A stretch of 64,000 nt of DNA from Rhododendron vialii (lineage: Eukaryota > Streptophyta > Magnoliopsida > Ericales > Ericaceae): the NCBI RefSeq assembly GCF_030253575.1, contig NC_080566.1, positions 29,060,001 through 29,124,000 on the forward strand, given 5' to 3'. The notes under the pieces were generated by a model. The model did not search any database. It saw only the letters and a program-made list of their open reading frames with translations, and was not told the DNA's origin. A program made the translations under genes and the position numbers. Of the stretch, positions 24,986 to 33,895 are shown piece by piece; position 1 is the first letter of the stretch, and every line of letters begins with the position of its first letter.

Positions 24986-25302
24986 ATTAATTCATACGAG
25001 GAGCTTTCCACGGAGTTCACGATCAGATCGAAGCTTGACGTAGATTCTCTCATCGAGACTCTGAACTCTGTTTGGAATAAAGGAATGGAAAAGAAAAGAA
25101 AATTAAAATTTTTTCCCTTTAGTTGAAAAAGAAAGAAGAAAATAAAAATTTTAAATTCAATGAATAATAAATTTTTCTTCCGATTTTCCTCTCACTTACA
25201 TTCCTTTTTCTTTTTCTTTCCTTTTTTTCTTAAGTTCCAAACAGAGCCTGATCTGATGAGATCCAGCGGCTCTTTCACTGCACTATCTTCTTCGCTCCCC
25301 AT
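16211..25302 (-). CDS. LSM3: LSM3, U6 snRNA-associated Sm-like protein; first exon interrupted by a MITE
   Basis: LSm3 belongs to the LSm2-8 ring that binds the U6 snRNA 3' end and to the LSm1-7 ring in mRNA decay. Minus-strand coding pieces: 25302 to about 25243 ([17 protein letters not shown] plus a few element-coded residues), 25060-24998 ([20 protein letters not shown]), 21845-21750 ([12 protein letters not shown]...[10 protein letters not shown]) and 16291-16211 ([20 protein letters not shown]...PPLRTA, stop). The last two introns have normal GT-AG ends and phase 0; together the pieces cover the whole roughly 98-residue family. Two oddities: an element of about 184 bp sits between LIR and SLDER, and the Sm1 aspartate before QHLN is tyrosine (TAC, 21837-21839). 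If bases 25242-25061 (GTTTGG...TTCAG) are spliced out the frame is kept; otherwise this is a pseudogene. Introns of about 3.1 and 5.5 kb are full of transposon debris. Confidence 0.8.
16590..17530 (+). pseudogene. Ty3/gypsy (Tat-like) pol fragment, internally deleted
   Basis: Remains of a retrotransposon polyprotein in the LSM3 intron. Readable blocks in order: the linker before RT ending [14 protein letters not shown], then a TAG where Trp is usual (17005-17007); [52 protein letters not shown]; and, after loss of the middle of the fingers/palm, [12 protein letters not shown] and the catalytic-site block [14 protein letters not shown]. Several frame changes and stops separate the blocks. The [10 protein letters not shown] block and the order are typical of plant Tat-lineage gypsy elements. 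It is not translatable and lies opposite in strand to the LTR that follows it. Confidence 0.85.
17560..18622 (-). mobile_element. Gypsy-type LTR (minus orientation)
   Basis: On the minus strand a purine-rich tract AAAGAGGGGCATC (about 18635-18623) is followed by TGTAGACACCCC starting at 18622, the usual polypurine tract/LTR start of plant gypsy elements. A TATA box (GCCTATATAAAC, about 18119-18108) sits where U3 ends. The far end is not defined; 17560 is approximate. This would be the 3' LTR of an element whose body extends rightward to the mobile-domain gene. Confidence 0.65.
18840..19170 (-). repeat. Short degenerate tandem repeats in the gypsy 3' region
   Basis: Units such as GATAGATTCCTTTGGCA, GGATGGATCCCTTTGGC and GAGAGGATAGATCTCTTTGG alternate about ten times. 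They lie just upstream (minus strand) of the polypurine tract. Apparently non-coding. Confidence 0.55.
19526..21199. repeat. Inverted repeat flanking the mobile-domain pseudogene
   Basis: The plus strand at about 19526-19668 and the minus strand at about 21199-21056 carry the same sequence. It starts CAACCCTTTCAACTCCTAT, runs through an ATG, and encodes [20 protein letters not shown] on both arms. The two arms differ by only a few substitutions over about 140 bp, so the inverted duplication is fairly recent. The spacer is about 1.4 kb. Confidence 0.85.
19690..21183 (-). pseudogene. Plant mobile domain (PMD) protein of a transposable element
   Basis: On the minus strand a start at 21183 ([17 protein letters not shown]...) gives an N-terminal exon of about 40 residues. 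After a probable intron (about 21050-20230), reading resumes with [17 protein letters not shown], then [20 protein letters not shown] and [19 protein letters not shown] (19800-20010). After a frame change, [13 protein letters not shown] follows. The [19 protein letters not shown] block is diagnostic of the plant mobile domain (PF10536 family), which occurs in MAIN/MAIL host proteins and in gypsy and Mutator-like elements. Frameshifts, a truncated C-terminus and the inverted 5' copy mark it as a broken element gene. Location upstream of the minus-strand LTR agrees with carriage in a gypsy element. Confidence 0.75.
21340..21625. repeat. GGTACC/ACCGGT-rich non-coding repeat
   Basis: Motifs such as GTACCGGT, TATCGGTACCGGTG, TTGACCGGTACTTGCCGGTA and ACCGGTATTTG recur. 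Short similar stretches (GACCGATACCGGTACTTG) occur in the trihelix intron at about 38680. Probably an unclassified element. Confidence 0.4.
21846..22513. other. LSM3 intron 1, proximal part
   Basis: AT-rich intron sequence without a recognisable gene or element end. Confidence 0.5.
22514..22754. mobile_element. Stowaway-like MITE in LSM3 intron 1
   Basis: The left end CTCCTGATGTCCCTAAATAA and the right end TTATTTAGGACAGAGGGAG are inverted copies of the Stowaway terminus. The right flank is TA (22755-22756); the left flank is CA, a decayed TA. 241 bp, non-coding. Confidence 0.7.
22755..23859. other. LSM3 intron 1, middle part
   Basis: AT-rich, no open reading frame of note. No confident element ends seen. 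Confidence 0.45.
23860..24400 (-). pseudogene. RTE-type LINE reverse transcriptase 3' end
   Basis: Reading the minus strand across several frames gives blocks known from the C-terminal part of plant RTE LINEs. First comes a remnant of RPAILYGTECW near 24310-24270, then a remnant of MRMLRWM, then the clear block [15 protein letters not shown] (about 24120), then [16 protein letters not shown] and the terminal GACCCCAATTGATTGAGACT (about 23925-23900). Many stops and frameshifts. Inserted in LSM3 intron 1, same strand as LSM3. Confidence 0.65.
24459..24770. mobile_element. Probable MITE with CCAGCC ends
   Basis: The left end GAGCATCACCAGCCCTAACTC and the right end GAGTAAGGCTGGACTCAGCAC are imperfect inverted repeats. 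The interior is AT-rich, with internal GAGTT/AACTC motifs. No target duplication established. Confidence 0.45.
24953..24982. repeat. (AG)n microsatellite
   Basis: About 15 AG units, 15 bases from the LSM3 exon boundary, on the intron side. Confidence 0.9.
25065..25248. mobile_element. MITE inserted in the first coding exon of LSM3
   Basis: The ends ACTCTGTTTGGAA and TTCCAAACAGAGCC are inverted repeats and both sides are flanked by TGA (25062-25064 and 25249-25251). The interior (plus strand) is T/A-rich, with poly-purine and poly-pyrimidine tracts. In minus orientation it offers GTTTGG near its left end and a pyrimidine-rich stretch before TTCAG at its right end, plus a stronger internal GTAAGTGAG at about 25189. 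The similar end type at 9143-9353 suggests a family. Confidence 0.75.
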
Positions 25303-26042
25303 TCTCTCTCTCTCTCTCTCGTACCAACACCTGCTTTTTAGTTTTTACTTGCTGTGTTAACGTCGCTACAAACCTTGTTTAGGAACAGACCTTGTTCTTC
25401 TTCTTTTAGAAGGTCGACCGACGACCGTTACGCTATTGGGTTCGCCAGTCCAACCGTGGACCGGGTTCTGCCCCATTCCCCAAAGGTCTTGTTGGGCCCT
25501 CTTATGGGCCATTCATGAATTGTTTTCCAGAACCAATGACACAATATTCCACCGCAACACCAATCGCACCTGTCTGCGTGGCACTGCATAATTGGTGTTT
25601 GGAAAATAATTTCAAAGAGATTGTTCTTACATTACCAATCATGCAATGCCGTGTAGGCGGATGTTGTTGGTGTTTTAGTAAAGTGTTGTGTCTCTAGCAT
25701 TATTGATCTATTTATAAATCTCATCAAGAACATCAATTATGTGGCAATTATATTTGGGTATGTTCCACTAACTCAAATAAGGACTTATTTCTCAAATAAG
25801 TAGTTATTTTTCTGAATTAAATGTGATGTATTGTGATAGAATGACATGTCTCATAAAACAAAAAATAAGTACTTAAAAAATATGAACCTAAGCGGAACGT
25901 GGCCTAATTGCATATCGATAGTCATTATTTTGAAACACATTTATCCTTACAAAAACATAAGTTGGCAAGATATGAGAGAAAAAGCTCTTTACAGCAGTGG
26001 TGAATTGTGACCGTTCAAAAGTGTTTTTTTTTCCGAAAAAAT
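25303..26042. other. LSM3 promoter side and MITE relic
   Basis: A (CT)n run abuts the LSM3 start (25303-25320) as a GA-rich leader. At 25748-25915 lies a Tourist-like relic (TGTTCCACTAACTCAAATAA ... TAAGCGGAACGTGGCC) similar to 8893-9010. No other gene seen. Confidence 0.5.
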
Positions 26043-26138
26043 TTCAATAACATCTGGACGGTCGCGATGCACCTCCGTAAATAACTAATTTCAATAACAT
26101 CTAGACGGTCGCGATGCACCTCCGTAAATAACTAATAA
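26043..26138. repeat. 48-bp tandem duplication
   Basis: A unit containing TTTCAATAACATCTGGACGG, TCGCGATGCACCTCC and GTAAATAACTAA is present twice head to tail with a single difference. Confidence 0.8.
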
Positions 26139-26685
26139 CGGCTCCGCTATTAAGAAGATTTTCTCCTCAAGATAGATGTGTCGAGTGATTTTAAATGAGT
26201 TATTGATATCTATCTGATCGACATAATTTAATAATTTATGACCTGTTTTGTCGGCGAAACTTTCTAGAAAGTGAATAACTCGAGAGCCATCAAAATGGTC
26301 GGAAAAGTACCCATGAGGAAATGTCCGGTATCTATCGAAAAGGAAGCGTGATTTGAGTTCCCAAGTATGCAAGGAGACCAACGTTTTTGATTCGGTCAAT
26401 CACAAAGTCGTTCCGTCCAAAATGTTAGTTCTTTTGTTTGCAGTTTCTACCAGTATTTACCAAGTAAAAAGTCGTTTCGTTCAAAATTTTGGCTCTTCTA
26501 TTTGCAGTTTCTACCGATAGGTCAAGTGCCGAATTGTAGTACTTGGTGACATTCAAACCAACAAGCAACAAGGAGTAAAGATTTTCCATTTTTAAGAATA
26601 ATGAGTGGAGATAAATAAATAGAAAAAATTTATTGCAGATCGTGCACAGAAATTTTAAATACCCCAAACGAACAAGCTCAAAATA
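26139..26685. other. Intergenic
   Basis: Unrecognised minus-strand open frames (26091-26399 and 26425-26814) lack any family signature. The phrase CAAAATGTTAGTTCTTTTG and its relative CAAAATTTTGGCTCTTCTA mark a small direct repeat at about 26418 and 26478. Confidence 0.4.
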
Positions 26686-26829
26686 TTCCCTTTCAACAAT
26701 GGAATCCACCAGGCACCCCACCAACCCATGAATTTGAAAAAGTTTGTGGAAATTTTCCAGCAAATTCAAAGATTTGTTGGCCCAATTTCTCGTAGGAACC
26801 GGCTCCTCTCTCATGTATTCCTCTCTCCA

Positions 26830-27550
26830 CTCACTGTCCAGTTTTTATTTTGTGGGCCCATCCTGGGTCCTAAACAATGGACGAAATTGTTCATGTTATA
26901 GATCTCTAGATTCTCTACAACTTCAATGTATCCCAGATTCAAACCATCTCTAAATGCCAAAGCTTCTGCAATCCGTGGTGAGGTGAGGCCTTCATATGTT
27001 TTAACAAGGATTCCAAGAATTAAACTGAACTCATCACGAGCAATTACTCCAATTCCAACAGTGCTCGTTGCCTCCGATACTACTGCGTCGACATTTATCT
27101 TAACCACCTCTGCCTCTGGACGTCTCCAAGTCATTGTATTAGGATTTGATATGTACAACAGAGTAAGAATAGGCTTCGAATTTGCCTCTAGAAATTCAAA
27201 AAAATCTGCTCGAGCCTTCCCGCTCACTGCCTACATTGGCCAACTAATACCATTGAATACGTTTCACATTGTTTGATTCAACTTTCATCTCATCTCATTT
27301 TTCTCTTTACACGTTTCTCAATAACTTTTTCTCTCTATCTCTCTCCACTCATTACATCAAAAATAACTTTCAAAAATTTGAACCAAACTAAGTCATTTCG
27401 GGTTCGCCAAAGCCACCAGCAATACGTAAGGCTGAGGCCTAATGACGAAGAGGGAAGATGGGCTTGTTTAATGCGATCAAGAATACATTGCCACCAATTT
27501 GACATGTATAGCTCTAACAACTTGTTTTCTCAACCAAATGTAATTAGCTC
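26830..27550 (-). pseudogene. LINE ORF2 C-terminal fragment (RNase H-like), copy A
   Basis: The minus strand encodes a remnant of the zinc-binding RT tail (WWQCILDRIKQAHLPSSS, CWWLWRTRND). After an insertion it continues with the RNase H-like domain typical of plant LINEs: WRRPEAEVVKINVDAVVSEA, GIGVIARDE and SPRIAEALAFRDGL. The NVDA aspartate and the AEA glutamate of the catalytic set are visible. A C-terminal ending follows without a full domain. It is a fragment without the polymerase and cannot be autonomous. Confidence 0.8.
27259..27390. mobile_element. Small insertion present only in copy A
   Basis: Copy B reads continuously from CCATTGAATAC to AAAGTCATTTCGG. Copy A has about 130 extra bases with short inverted ends (GTTTGATTCAA and TTTGAACCAAAC). 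It separates the coding of ...RTRND from the following residues. Probably a small MITE. Confidence 0.5.
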
Positions 27551-28052
27551 AATTGACGATCCTTATGCATTTCTAAATGAGAAGGTAGGAGTCAATCATC
27601 AACAAAAGTAACGATTGATTAGCTTCCCCTGCCCTGAATGGAATTAGGATTCTCTCAAGTGATAATCCCTCATGTGACACAAAACGAAATCGATTACGAT
27701 CCTATTTGATGATCCGAACTGTTCGTTTTGCAAGTCTCAATGTTTTTTAACGAAAGCCACGCACGCTCAACTTTAATTATAGCGAAGGCAGAAAAAACCT
27801 ATATTCTTATGCTATAAATTAAAAACCCTTATTTGTTGTAGTGGTTCCTTGGACATGGTATCAATTTGAATGAATTATATTGTTACAACAGGAATAGACA
27901 GTAAGACAATATGATTGGACCAAGCTTTTATTGATCTCTGATAAATTTGATTTTTGATATGGACATTAAACACATTGAGACCTACTACAGAATGACTTAG
28001 ATCGTGAAATAAGACCGTGATGATTCTCATTTTGCGTCACATGAGAGATCGT

Positions 28053-28145
28053 ATGCAGAGCCGGCTGATAGCATAGGCGGGAGAAGCATGGGCTTCGGGC
28101 CCCCAAAAAATGCTAAAAATGAGGGCTCTAAAATTCTAGGACTCC

Positions 28146-28196
<51 letters not shown>

Positions 28197-28523
28197 ATGT
28201 ATATATGGCCCAAATTTTGTTTTGCACTAAACCTCCTTTACACAAAATAAGCCCAATTAAAATTGAGGAACCACAAAATAAGCCTCACGACTCAGAAGGG
28301 AAGGGAACCGACGACCGTGGATGGAAAATTCTTGAATACAGTATACCTTGAGGCCCCTCTTTCGTAATGGTTTTTTTTTTTTTTATGAAACTTTGTGCAG
28401 ACCAATTTTTTTATGGAAGATATAGGAAGGCCTCATTCAAGAGATTCGCTTCCGACCTCCAAAACTTATAAGCCGGCCCTGATCATATGAGGGATCATGA
28501 GAGGATCTTGACTCCGTTGATGA
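28053..28523. other. Spacer between duplication copies
   Basis: Contains the AT/GT microsatellite and poly-T at about 28372-28384. The open frames here are artefacts of the microsatellite. No gene recognised. Confidence 0.5.
28146..28196. repeat. (AT)n-(GT)n compound microsatellite
   Basis: About 13 AT units followed by about 12 GT units. Confidence 0.95.
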
Positions 28524-28664
28524 TTCCCTTTCTACGATGGAATCCACCAGCACCCCACCAACCCCATAAATTTGAAAAAGTTTGTGGACATTTTCTGGCA
28601 AATTCAAAGATTTGTTAGCCCAAGTTCTCATAGGAACCGGCTCCTCTCATGTATTCCTCTCTTC

Positions 28665-29452
28665 ACTCACTGTCCAGTTTATATTTTGTGGGCCCATCCC
28701 GGATCCTAAACAATGGTAAAAATTGTTCATGTTATAGATCTAAATTCTCTACAACTTCAATAAATCCCAGATTCAACCCATCGCTAAATGCCAAAGCCTC
28801 TGCAATCCGTGGTGAGGTGAGTCCTTCATATGTTTTAACAAGGATTCCAAGAATTAAACCGAACTCATCATGAGCAATTACTCCAATTCCAACAGTGCTC
28901 GTTGCCTCCGATACCGTTGCGTCAACATTTATCTTAACCACCCCTGCCTCTGAACGTCTCCAAGTCATTGTATTAGGATTCGATATGTACAACAGAGTAA
29001 GAATAGGCTTCGAATTTGCCTCTAGAAATTCAAAAAAATCTGCTTGAGCCTTCCCGCTCACTGCCTCCGTTGGCCAACTAAGGCCCCGTTCCAGAATACC
29101 TTCTTAAAAAATAAGTACTTATTTCACATTTTCAAATTCAAAAATAATATAAATGAAAATTAATTTTTTAATTTTTTTGCACCGTATTAAAGATATCAAT
29201 GAGATCTATCAAACAAGATTCATAGTGGTAGGAAAATTATTTATGTAAGCACATAATTTTTGAGCTTGAAATTGCCTTCTTAAAAAATAAGTACTTATTT
29301 CTAGTTCTGGAACGGGGCCTAATACCATTGAATACAAAGTCATTTCGGGTTTGCCAAAGCCACCAGCAATACGTACGGCTAAGGCCTAATGACGAAGAGG
29401 GAAGATGGACTTGTTTAATGCGATCAAGAATACATTGCCACCAATTAGACAT
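28665..29452 (-). pseudogene. LINE ORF2 C-terminal fragment (RNase H-like), copy B
   Basis: Same fragment as in copy A. SNWWQCILDRIKQVHLPSSS through TRNDFVFNGI lies at 29452-29330. Coding is then broken by the MITE. The RNase H-like part (WRRSEAGVVKINVDATVSEA, GIGVIAHDE, SPRIAEALAFSDGL) lies at 29061-28732. FVFNGI here is the ancestral reading that the insertion destroyed in copy A. Confidence 0.8.
29082..29319. mobile_element. Tourist-like MITE with TAA target duplication
   Basis: The ends GGCCCCGTTCCAGAA and TTCTGGAACGGGGCC agree closely as inverted repeats, with CTTAAAAAATAAGTACTTAT inside each. It is flanked by TAA on both sides (29079-29081 and 29320-29322). Copy A has the unfilled site AACTAATACC, confirming both ends. 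A 3-bp TAA duplication fits the PIF/Harbinger (Tourist) group. Confidence 0.9.
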
Positions 29453-30923
29453 GTACCTATAGTCTTGAATCTCCTCCGGTCTTAGGCGAAAGGGCGAATG
29501 AATTCACACTTTTAGAACAAAATCACATCGAAACAAGTGAAGCACAGGCTCACTAGCTCACTCTCCTAAATTAACACACTATATAATTCGATCATTGGAG
29601 CAATTAAAACACATATTTGTTTGTTAGTTCTTAGCACACACCACTAATACACTAGATACTACACTCATTGGAGATATTCTCTCTCTCTCTGAGAGAGAGA
29701 AAGAGAGAGAGAGAGGGATTTCATATCTTCAACGGTGCGTATAATTTTAACAGCCGTAATTTTGATAAACTTCTACTAGTTCCTGTTAGTAGTTGTCGGT
29801 CCATTATTTCATTTTGTAATGTTCACAATATGAGTTCTTCCAAGCATATGTAGAACAGACGTGTGCTATTGATTTCGCTATCTCTATTAGTAACTTATTT
29901 TCTCAAACAAATGTAATTAGCTCAATTGACCATCCTTATGCATTTCTAAACGAAAGGCTAGGGGTCAATCCTCAACTAAAGTAAGGATTGATTAGTACTT
30001 TCCCTCCCCGGCCCTGAATGGAATCAGATCTCTCATGTGATATAATCCCTCATGTGACACAAAACGAAACCGATTACGAGCCTATTTGACGATCTGAACA
30101 GTTCATTTTGTAAGTCTCGATGTGTTTAACGTCCATATAAAAATCAAGCTCCTTGGACATATATGGTATCTATTTGAGTGAATCATATTGTCACAAGAGG
30201 AATAGACAGCCAGACTCTGACGATTTATTATTTTCCAGACAAATATGATTAGACGACTAAGCTTTTTTTGATCTCCGACAAATTTGACTTTTGGTATGGG
30301 CGTTAAACCCATTGAGACCTACTACAAAACAATTTGGATCATGAAATAAGACCGTGATGATTTTCATTTTGCGTCACACGAGGGACCTTATGAGGGATCA
30401 TGACTCCCCTGAATAAGGGTTGTTCGTTTACTTATTTGTCTTCCTCAATGAAAATACCAATACAGCTTAGCGTGATTGCGATCGTAAATTTGGTTTGATG
30501 TAATTCGGATACTCGCATTCTTCTGCCGTACGTTTGTAGTAGTAATAATAGTCAAAATTAAGGAAACTTATTAAATTATTTTCTCCTGATCTCCCTCGAT
30601 CTCTTGTAATTTGTTAGACGTATCTACTTTTGTTGAGTTAATCCTCAAGCCAAGAAATCATAGACCTTTTCAAACCGACCAAAAACAATCGGATGACTTG
30701 TTCCATTAGAATTGCACACCCTCTGATTTTATGGCCGTTGTTTTAAAAAGTTTTCAATCCTTATTTTAATGGCTTTCATCCCACTAGCTTGTTTACAGAT
30801 ACATGGCATATGATGTTACTTCCAACTTGTGCAATCCCCACTTGTAAAGATGTAAACGGCATTTATTTCCCCCACAAAATGTGAAACCGATCTTTCGAAG
30901 AAAAGTCTAGATATTGTGAATCA

Positions 30924-30928
<5 letters not shown>

Positions 30929-30982
<54 letters not shown>
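30929..30982. repeat. (GA)n microsatellite
   Basis: About 27 GA units. Confidence 0.95.
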
Positions 30983-30985
<3 letters not shown>

Positions 30986-31246
30986 GTCAATAAAATTGGC
31001 TAATCAGAGAGAGCGAGAGGTGTCAATAAAATTTGCTGGTCAAAATCATTGGTCGGGCCACGTTAATAATTCAACGTAGTGTTAACAGAAAAATCTAAAT
31101 TATAAAACAGAGTGGCTTCTGTTAAAAATGTCTAGGCATATTAAATGGGAGCAACCTTTGCAACTATTAGATCACTTCCTTTAAAATTTATGATCGTGCG
31201 ATTAGGAAAAAATAAAAAAAGAATTCTTAATCACTCATTTTTTCTG

Positions 31247-31251
<5 letters not shown>

Positions 31252-31290
<39 letters not shown>
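31252..31290. repeat. (CT)n microsatellite
   Basis: About 19 CT units. Confidence 0.95.
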
Positions 31291-31293
<3 letters not shown>

Positions 31294-31723
31294 ATTGGTT
31301 CAAATACTTTATGAAAATGAAAAAGTTAATGTGAATTTAGAGCAAATGTGTTTATGCACAAGGATTAATAAGAGAAAATATAAAACTTATGTTGAAAGTG
31401 CCTTTAGGCATAGGCAATCCGCTAGTGAGTATAATAAATCTTGTCTAGAATTTAAAATGCAATGGCCTTGTGTTTTTTTAACATTAGGTATGCTTGTACA
31501 TATGTACAATAATATGCATGACATGGTTAAGTGATACTGTACTATCATTAGAAAATGGACGAGATGTCTTTTTACATTGCGTGATACTAATATAATGCCG
31601 TATAAGCATGTTGTGTATGTTATTGTGTTAATGGTCCATAATCGACTTTCTGCGGTTTGAACTAGTAACTGTGAACAACAAAATTATCCGTGGTTTGAAT
31701 TTATTTATTTTTGCCATTAGCTT

Positions 31724-31933
31724 AAAGGAAATTGATTTCTATACTCCCCTAATTGATGCTCACATTCTTTTTCTTTTATTTTTATTATCTTTTAGCTGGT
31801 AAATTCACAAAACAGTCCCTGCAATTTGTTAAAAGTAAATGTATGCAGGGACTGTTTCGTAAATTCACCTGCTAAAAGACAAAAAAAAAAGTGTTTGCAT
31901 CAATTAAGAGAGTGTAAAAATCAATTTCCTTCG
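31724..31933. mobile_element. Palindromic fold-back element
   Basis: Nearly the whole 210 bp is one imperfect palindrome. AAGGAAATTGATTT, TTAATTGATGC, a T/A-rich arm, TTTTAGC.GGT, AATTTAC and ACAGTCCCTGCA on the left recur as reverse complements in the opposite order on the right, around a loop near 31840. Non-coding, MITE-like. Confidence 0.7.
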
Positions 31934-32332
31934 TTAAACCTAATCTACTCTGTCCTAGGGGACTCGGGGTTTTTAAAAGTTAGGTTAGATTCGTTTTGTA
32001 TTTGATCATTGGTCGGAGTCTGAATTGCAGTTGTTTTTTTTGATGGGCAAATTGCAGTTGTTCCGTGAAGTAATTTTCTTGTGGAGGTATTCCGTAGGTT
32101 AATGCCAAAACGACAAAGCAGAGAATTAGGTTACGTAAACAAATTCGCAACTTTTTACTATTGGATGACACCACTATGCATGATTGAGGTGTTTTTTTAC
32201 CTTGGAAAACCTTGCCAGTTGCCAAGTTGATGTAATTTGGCTGGATAAAACCTTGATTAATATTTTAAAGAGTAATTATCTAGCAAGTTGATGTAATTGG
32301 CTGGATACCATCTTTGATATGATTGTCAAGGG

Positions 32333-32832
32333 TAGGGGTGAGCATGGACCGAATTGGTCTGATTTTATAGTAATCCAATAACCAAACCATTACTTACGGA
32401 TTATGAATTTACAAAATCAAACCAATCCATAAAATTCATAAAACCAAACCAATCCTAACCATTCAAAGGCAGTTTGGTTTCGGTTTTGAACCACGGTTCG
32501 CTTAAAATTGAAATATCATCACTATAAATTATTTTAAGTACTTTTGCATAGATAACTTGAACTAAAAGTTATATTGAAATTAGTATATTAAAATCATCAA
32601 AAGTCACTAACATCAACCAACTAAAAAAGAATAAAATGTATTAAAAAATAAGTTACCGAGAAAATAGAGTAGGAAATCACTTTACTAAGCCCAAACCGTG
32701 TATGTTTAGCGTAATGAAATTGTAGAAATAGGAAATTTAGGAAATTAATATTGAAAGTGAGAGAAAAGAATAGGGTGGTGGAATAGAGTATTAGATAAGG
32801 AAATTAAGTTTATTAAGTATATCTAAACAAAT

Positions 32833-32867
<35 letters not shown>

Positions 32868-33052
32868 CACACAGTTCGGATCGGTTTGGAACCTGAACCA
32901 TTAACATAAATCCATAAACCAAACCATTTAACATAGTTTCTATTTTTTTTAAACCGAGACCTAACCACATCATTAAAAAACCAAACCAAACTATTCGGTT
33001 TGGATTGGTTTGGACTGTATTCACGGTTTCATGGTTATTTTGCTCACCCCTA
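32333..33052. mobile_element. Non-autonomous hAT-type element with 8-bp target duplication
   Basis: The ends are TAGGGGTGAGCA and TGCTCACCCCTA. Exact 8-bp duplications GTCAAGGG lie at 32325-32332 and 33053-33060, the size expected of hAT. Both subterminal regions carry many AACCAAACC and GGTTTGGTTT motifs. The interior holds an AT microsatellite (32832-32867) and no transposase. Confidence 0.9.
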
Positions 33053-33070
33053 GTCAAGGGTGTAAGGGAC

Positions 33071-33886
33071 GAGCCCAGATCCTCTGTCCGACTGCCGCTG
33101 TCCGACTTCCTTGTCCGACCCTTTCACAGCGTCGTTTTGCATTGAAACAGCAACATATGAGACATGCTATCCAATTAGTTCTAAAGCCCTCTAAGGGCTT
33201 TTATTGAAAGCCTTAGAGCCAAAAATTAATTATAACCCTTTAGAATAAAATGATTAAAAAAATAAGATTTTCGCACCGGTTCAAACGGATTGAAAATTGG
33301 AGCACTTAATTTTTTAATCATATTCTTTAACATATAAACATTCTTAAAAAATTAAGCGTTCCAATTTTCAATCCATTTGAACCAGCACAAAAATTTTATT
33401 TTTCTAATCATTTTATTGTAAAGGTCATTATTAATATTTATTTTTATGGCTATCATAATTAAGTATATGCTCTTTAATTAGTTTTAGGGCTCTCTTAGGT
33501 CTTTCAATGAAAGCCCTAGAACCAAAAATTGATTATGGTTATTTAGGATAAAATGATTAGGAAAATAAGATCTTTGCACCAGTTGTAATTGATTAAAAAT
33601 TGGAGCACTTAATTTATTACTAGTAAGAATGTTTATATGTTAAAAGAATATGATTAAAAAATTAAGTGCTCCAATTTTTAATCCGTTTGAACCTGTGCGA
33701 AGATCTTATTTTTTAATCATTTTATTCTAAAGGGTTATAATTAATTTTTGGCTCTAAGGTTTTCAATGAAAGCCCTAAGAGAACTCTAGAACTAATTGGA
33801 TAGCATGTCTCATATGTTGCTATTTCAATGCAAAACGACGCCGTGGAAGGGTCAGATAACGGCAGTCGGACAGATGATCTGGGCTT
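33071..33886. mobile_element. Large fold-back (MULE-type) element with nested hairpins
   Basis: The ends GAGCCCAGATC and GATCTGGGCTT sit inside 9-bp direct repeats GTAAGGGAC (33062-33070 and 33887-33895). Arms of about 300 bp are inverted copies; both contain CGTCGTTTTGCATTGAAA/its complement and ACATATGAGACATGCTATCC. Within each arm a further hairpin exists (GATTGAAAATTGGAGCACTT against its complement). No coding capacity. Confidence 0.85.
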
Positions 33887-33895
33887 GTAAGGGAC

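Larger units (their letters stand above)
26686..28052. repeat. Segmental duplication, copy A
   Basis: Left copy of a direct duplication; the right copy is 28524-30397. Matching landmarks in order: GGAATCCACCAG at the left edge, the RNase H fragment, GACGAAGAGGGAAGATGG, CTCAATTGAC.ATCCTTATGC, CATGTGACACAAAACGAAA, and CATTGAGACCTACTACA near the right edge. Copy A has a roughly 130-bp insertion (about 27259-27390) that copy B lacks. Confidence 0.8.
28524..30397. repeat. Segmental duplication, copy B
   Basis: Right copy of the duplication, same orientation as 26686-28052. It carries a 238-bp Tourist-like MITE (29082-29319) and a roughly 430-bp unidentified insertion (29453-29885), both absent from copy A. 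The insertion contains CT/GA palindromic runs at about 29681-29716. Copy B lacks the insertion found in A. Confidence 0.8.
30398..31723. other. Intergenic, with two large microsatellites
   Basis: (GA)n at 30929-30982 and (CT)n at 31252-31290 lie about 270 bp apart in complementary orientation. TGTCAATAAAATT occurs twice just after the first. No gene recognised. Confidence 0.6.

Noticed and set aside
26091..26399. 102-codon minus-strand frame as a gene
   Set aside because: It begins inside a tandem duplication, matches no family and lacks any supporting context.
28027..28351. Open frames across the AT/GT microsatellite
   Set aside because: The products are mostly Tyr-Ile and Thr-His repeats coded by the microsatellite.
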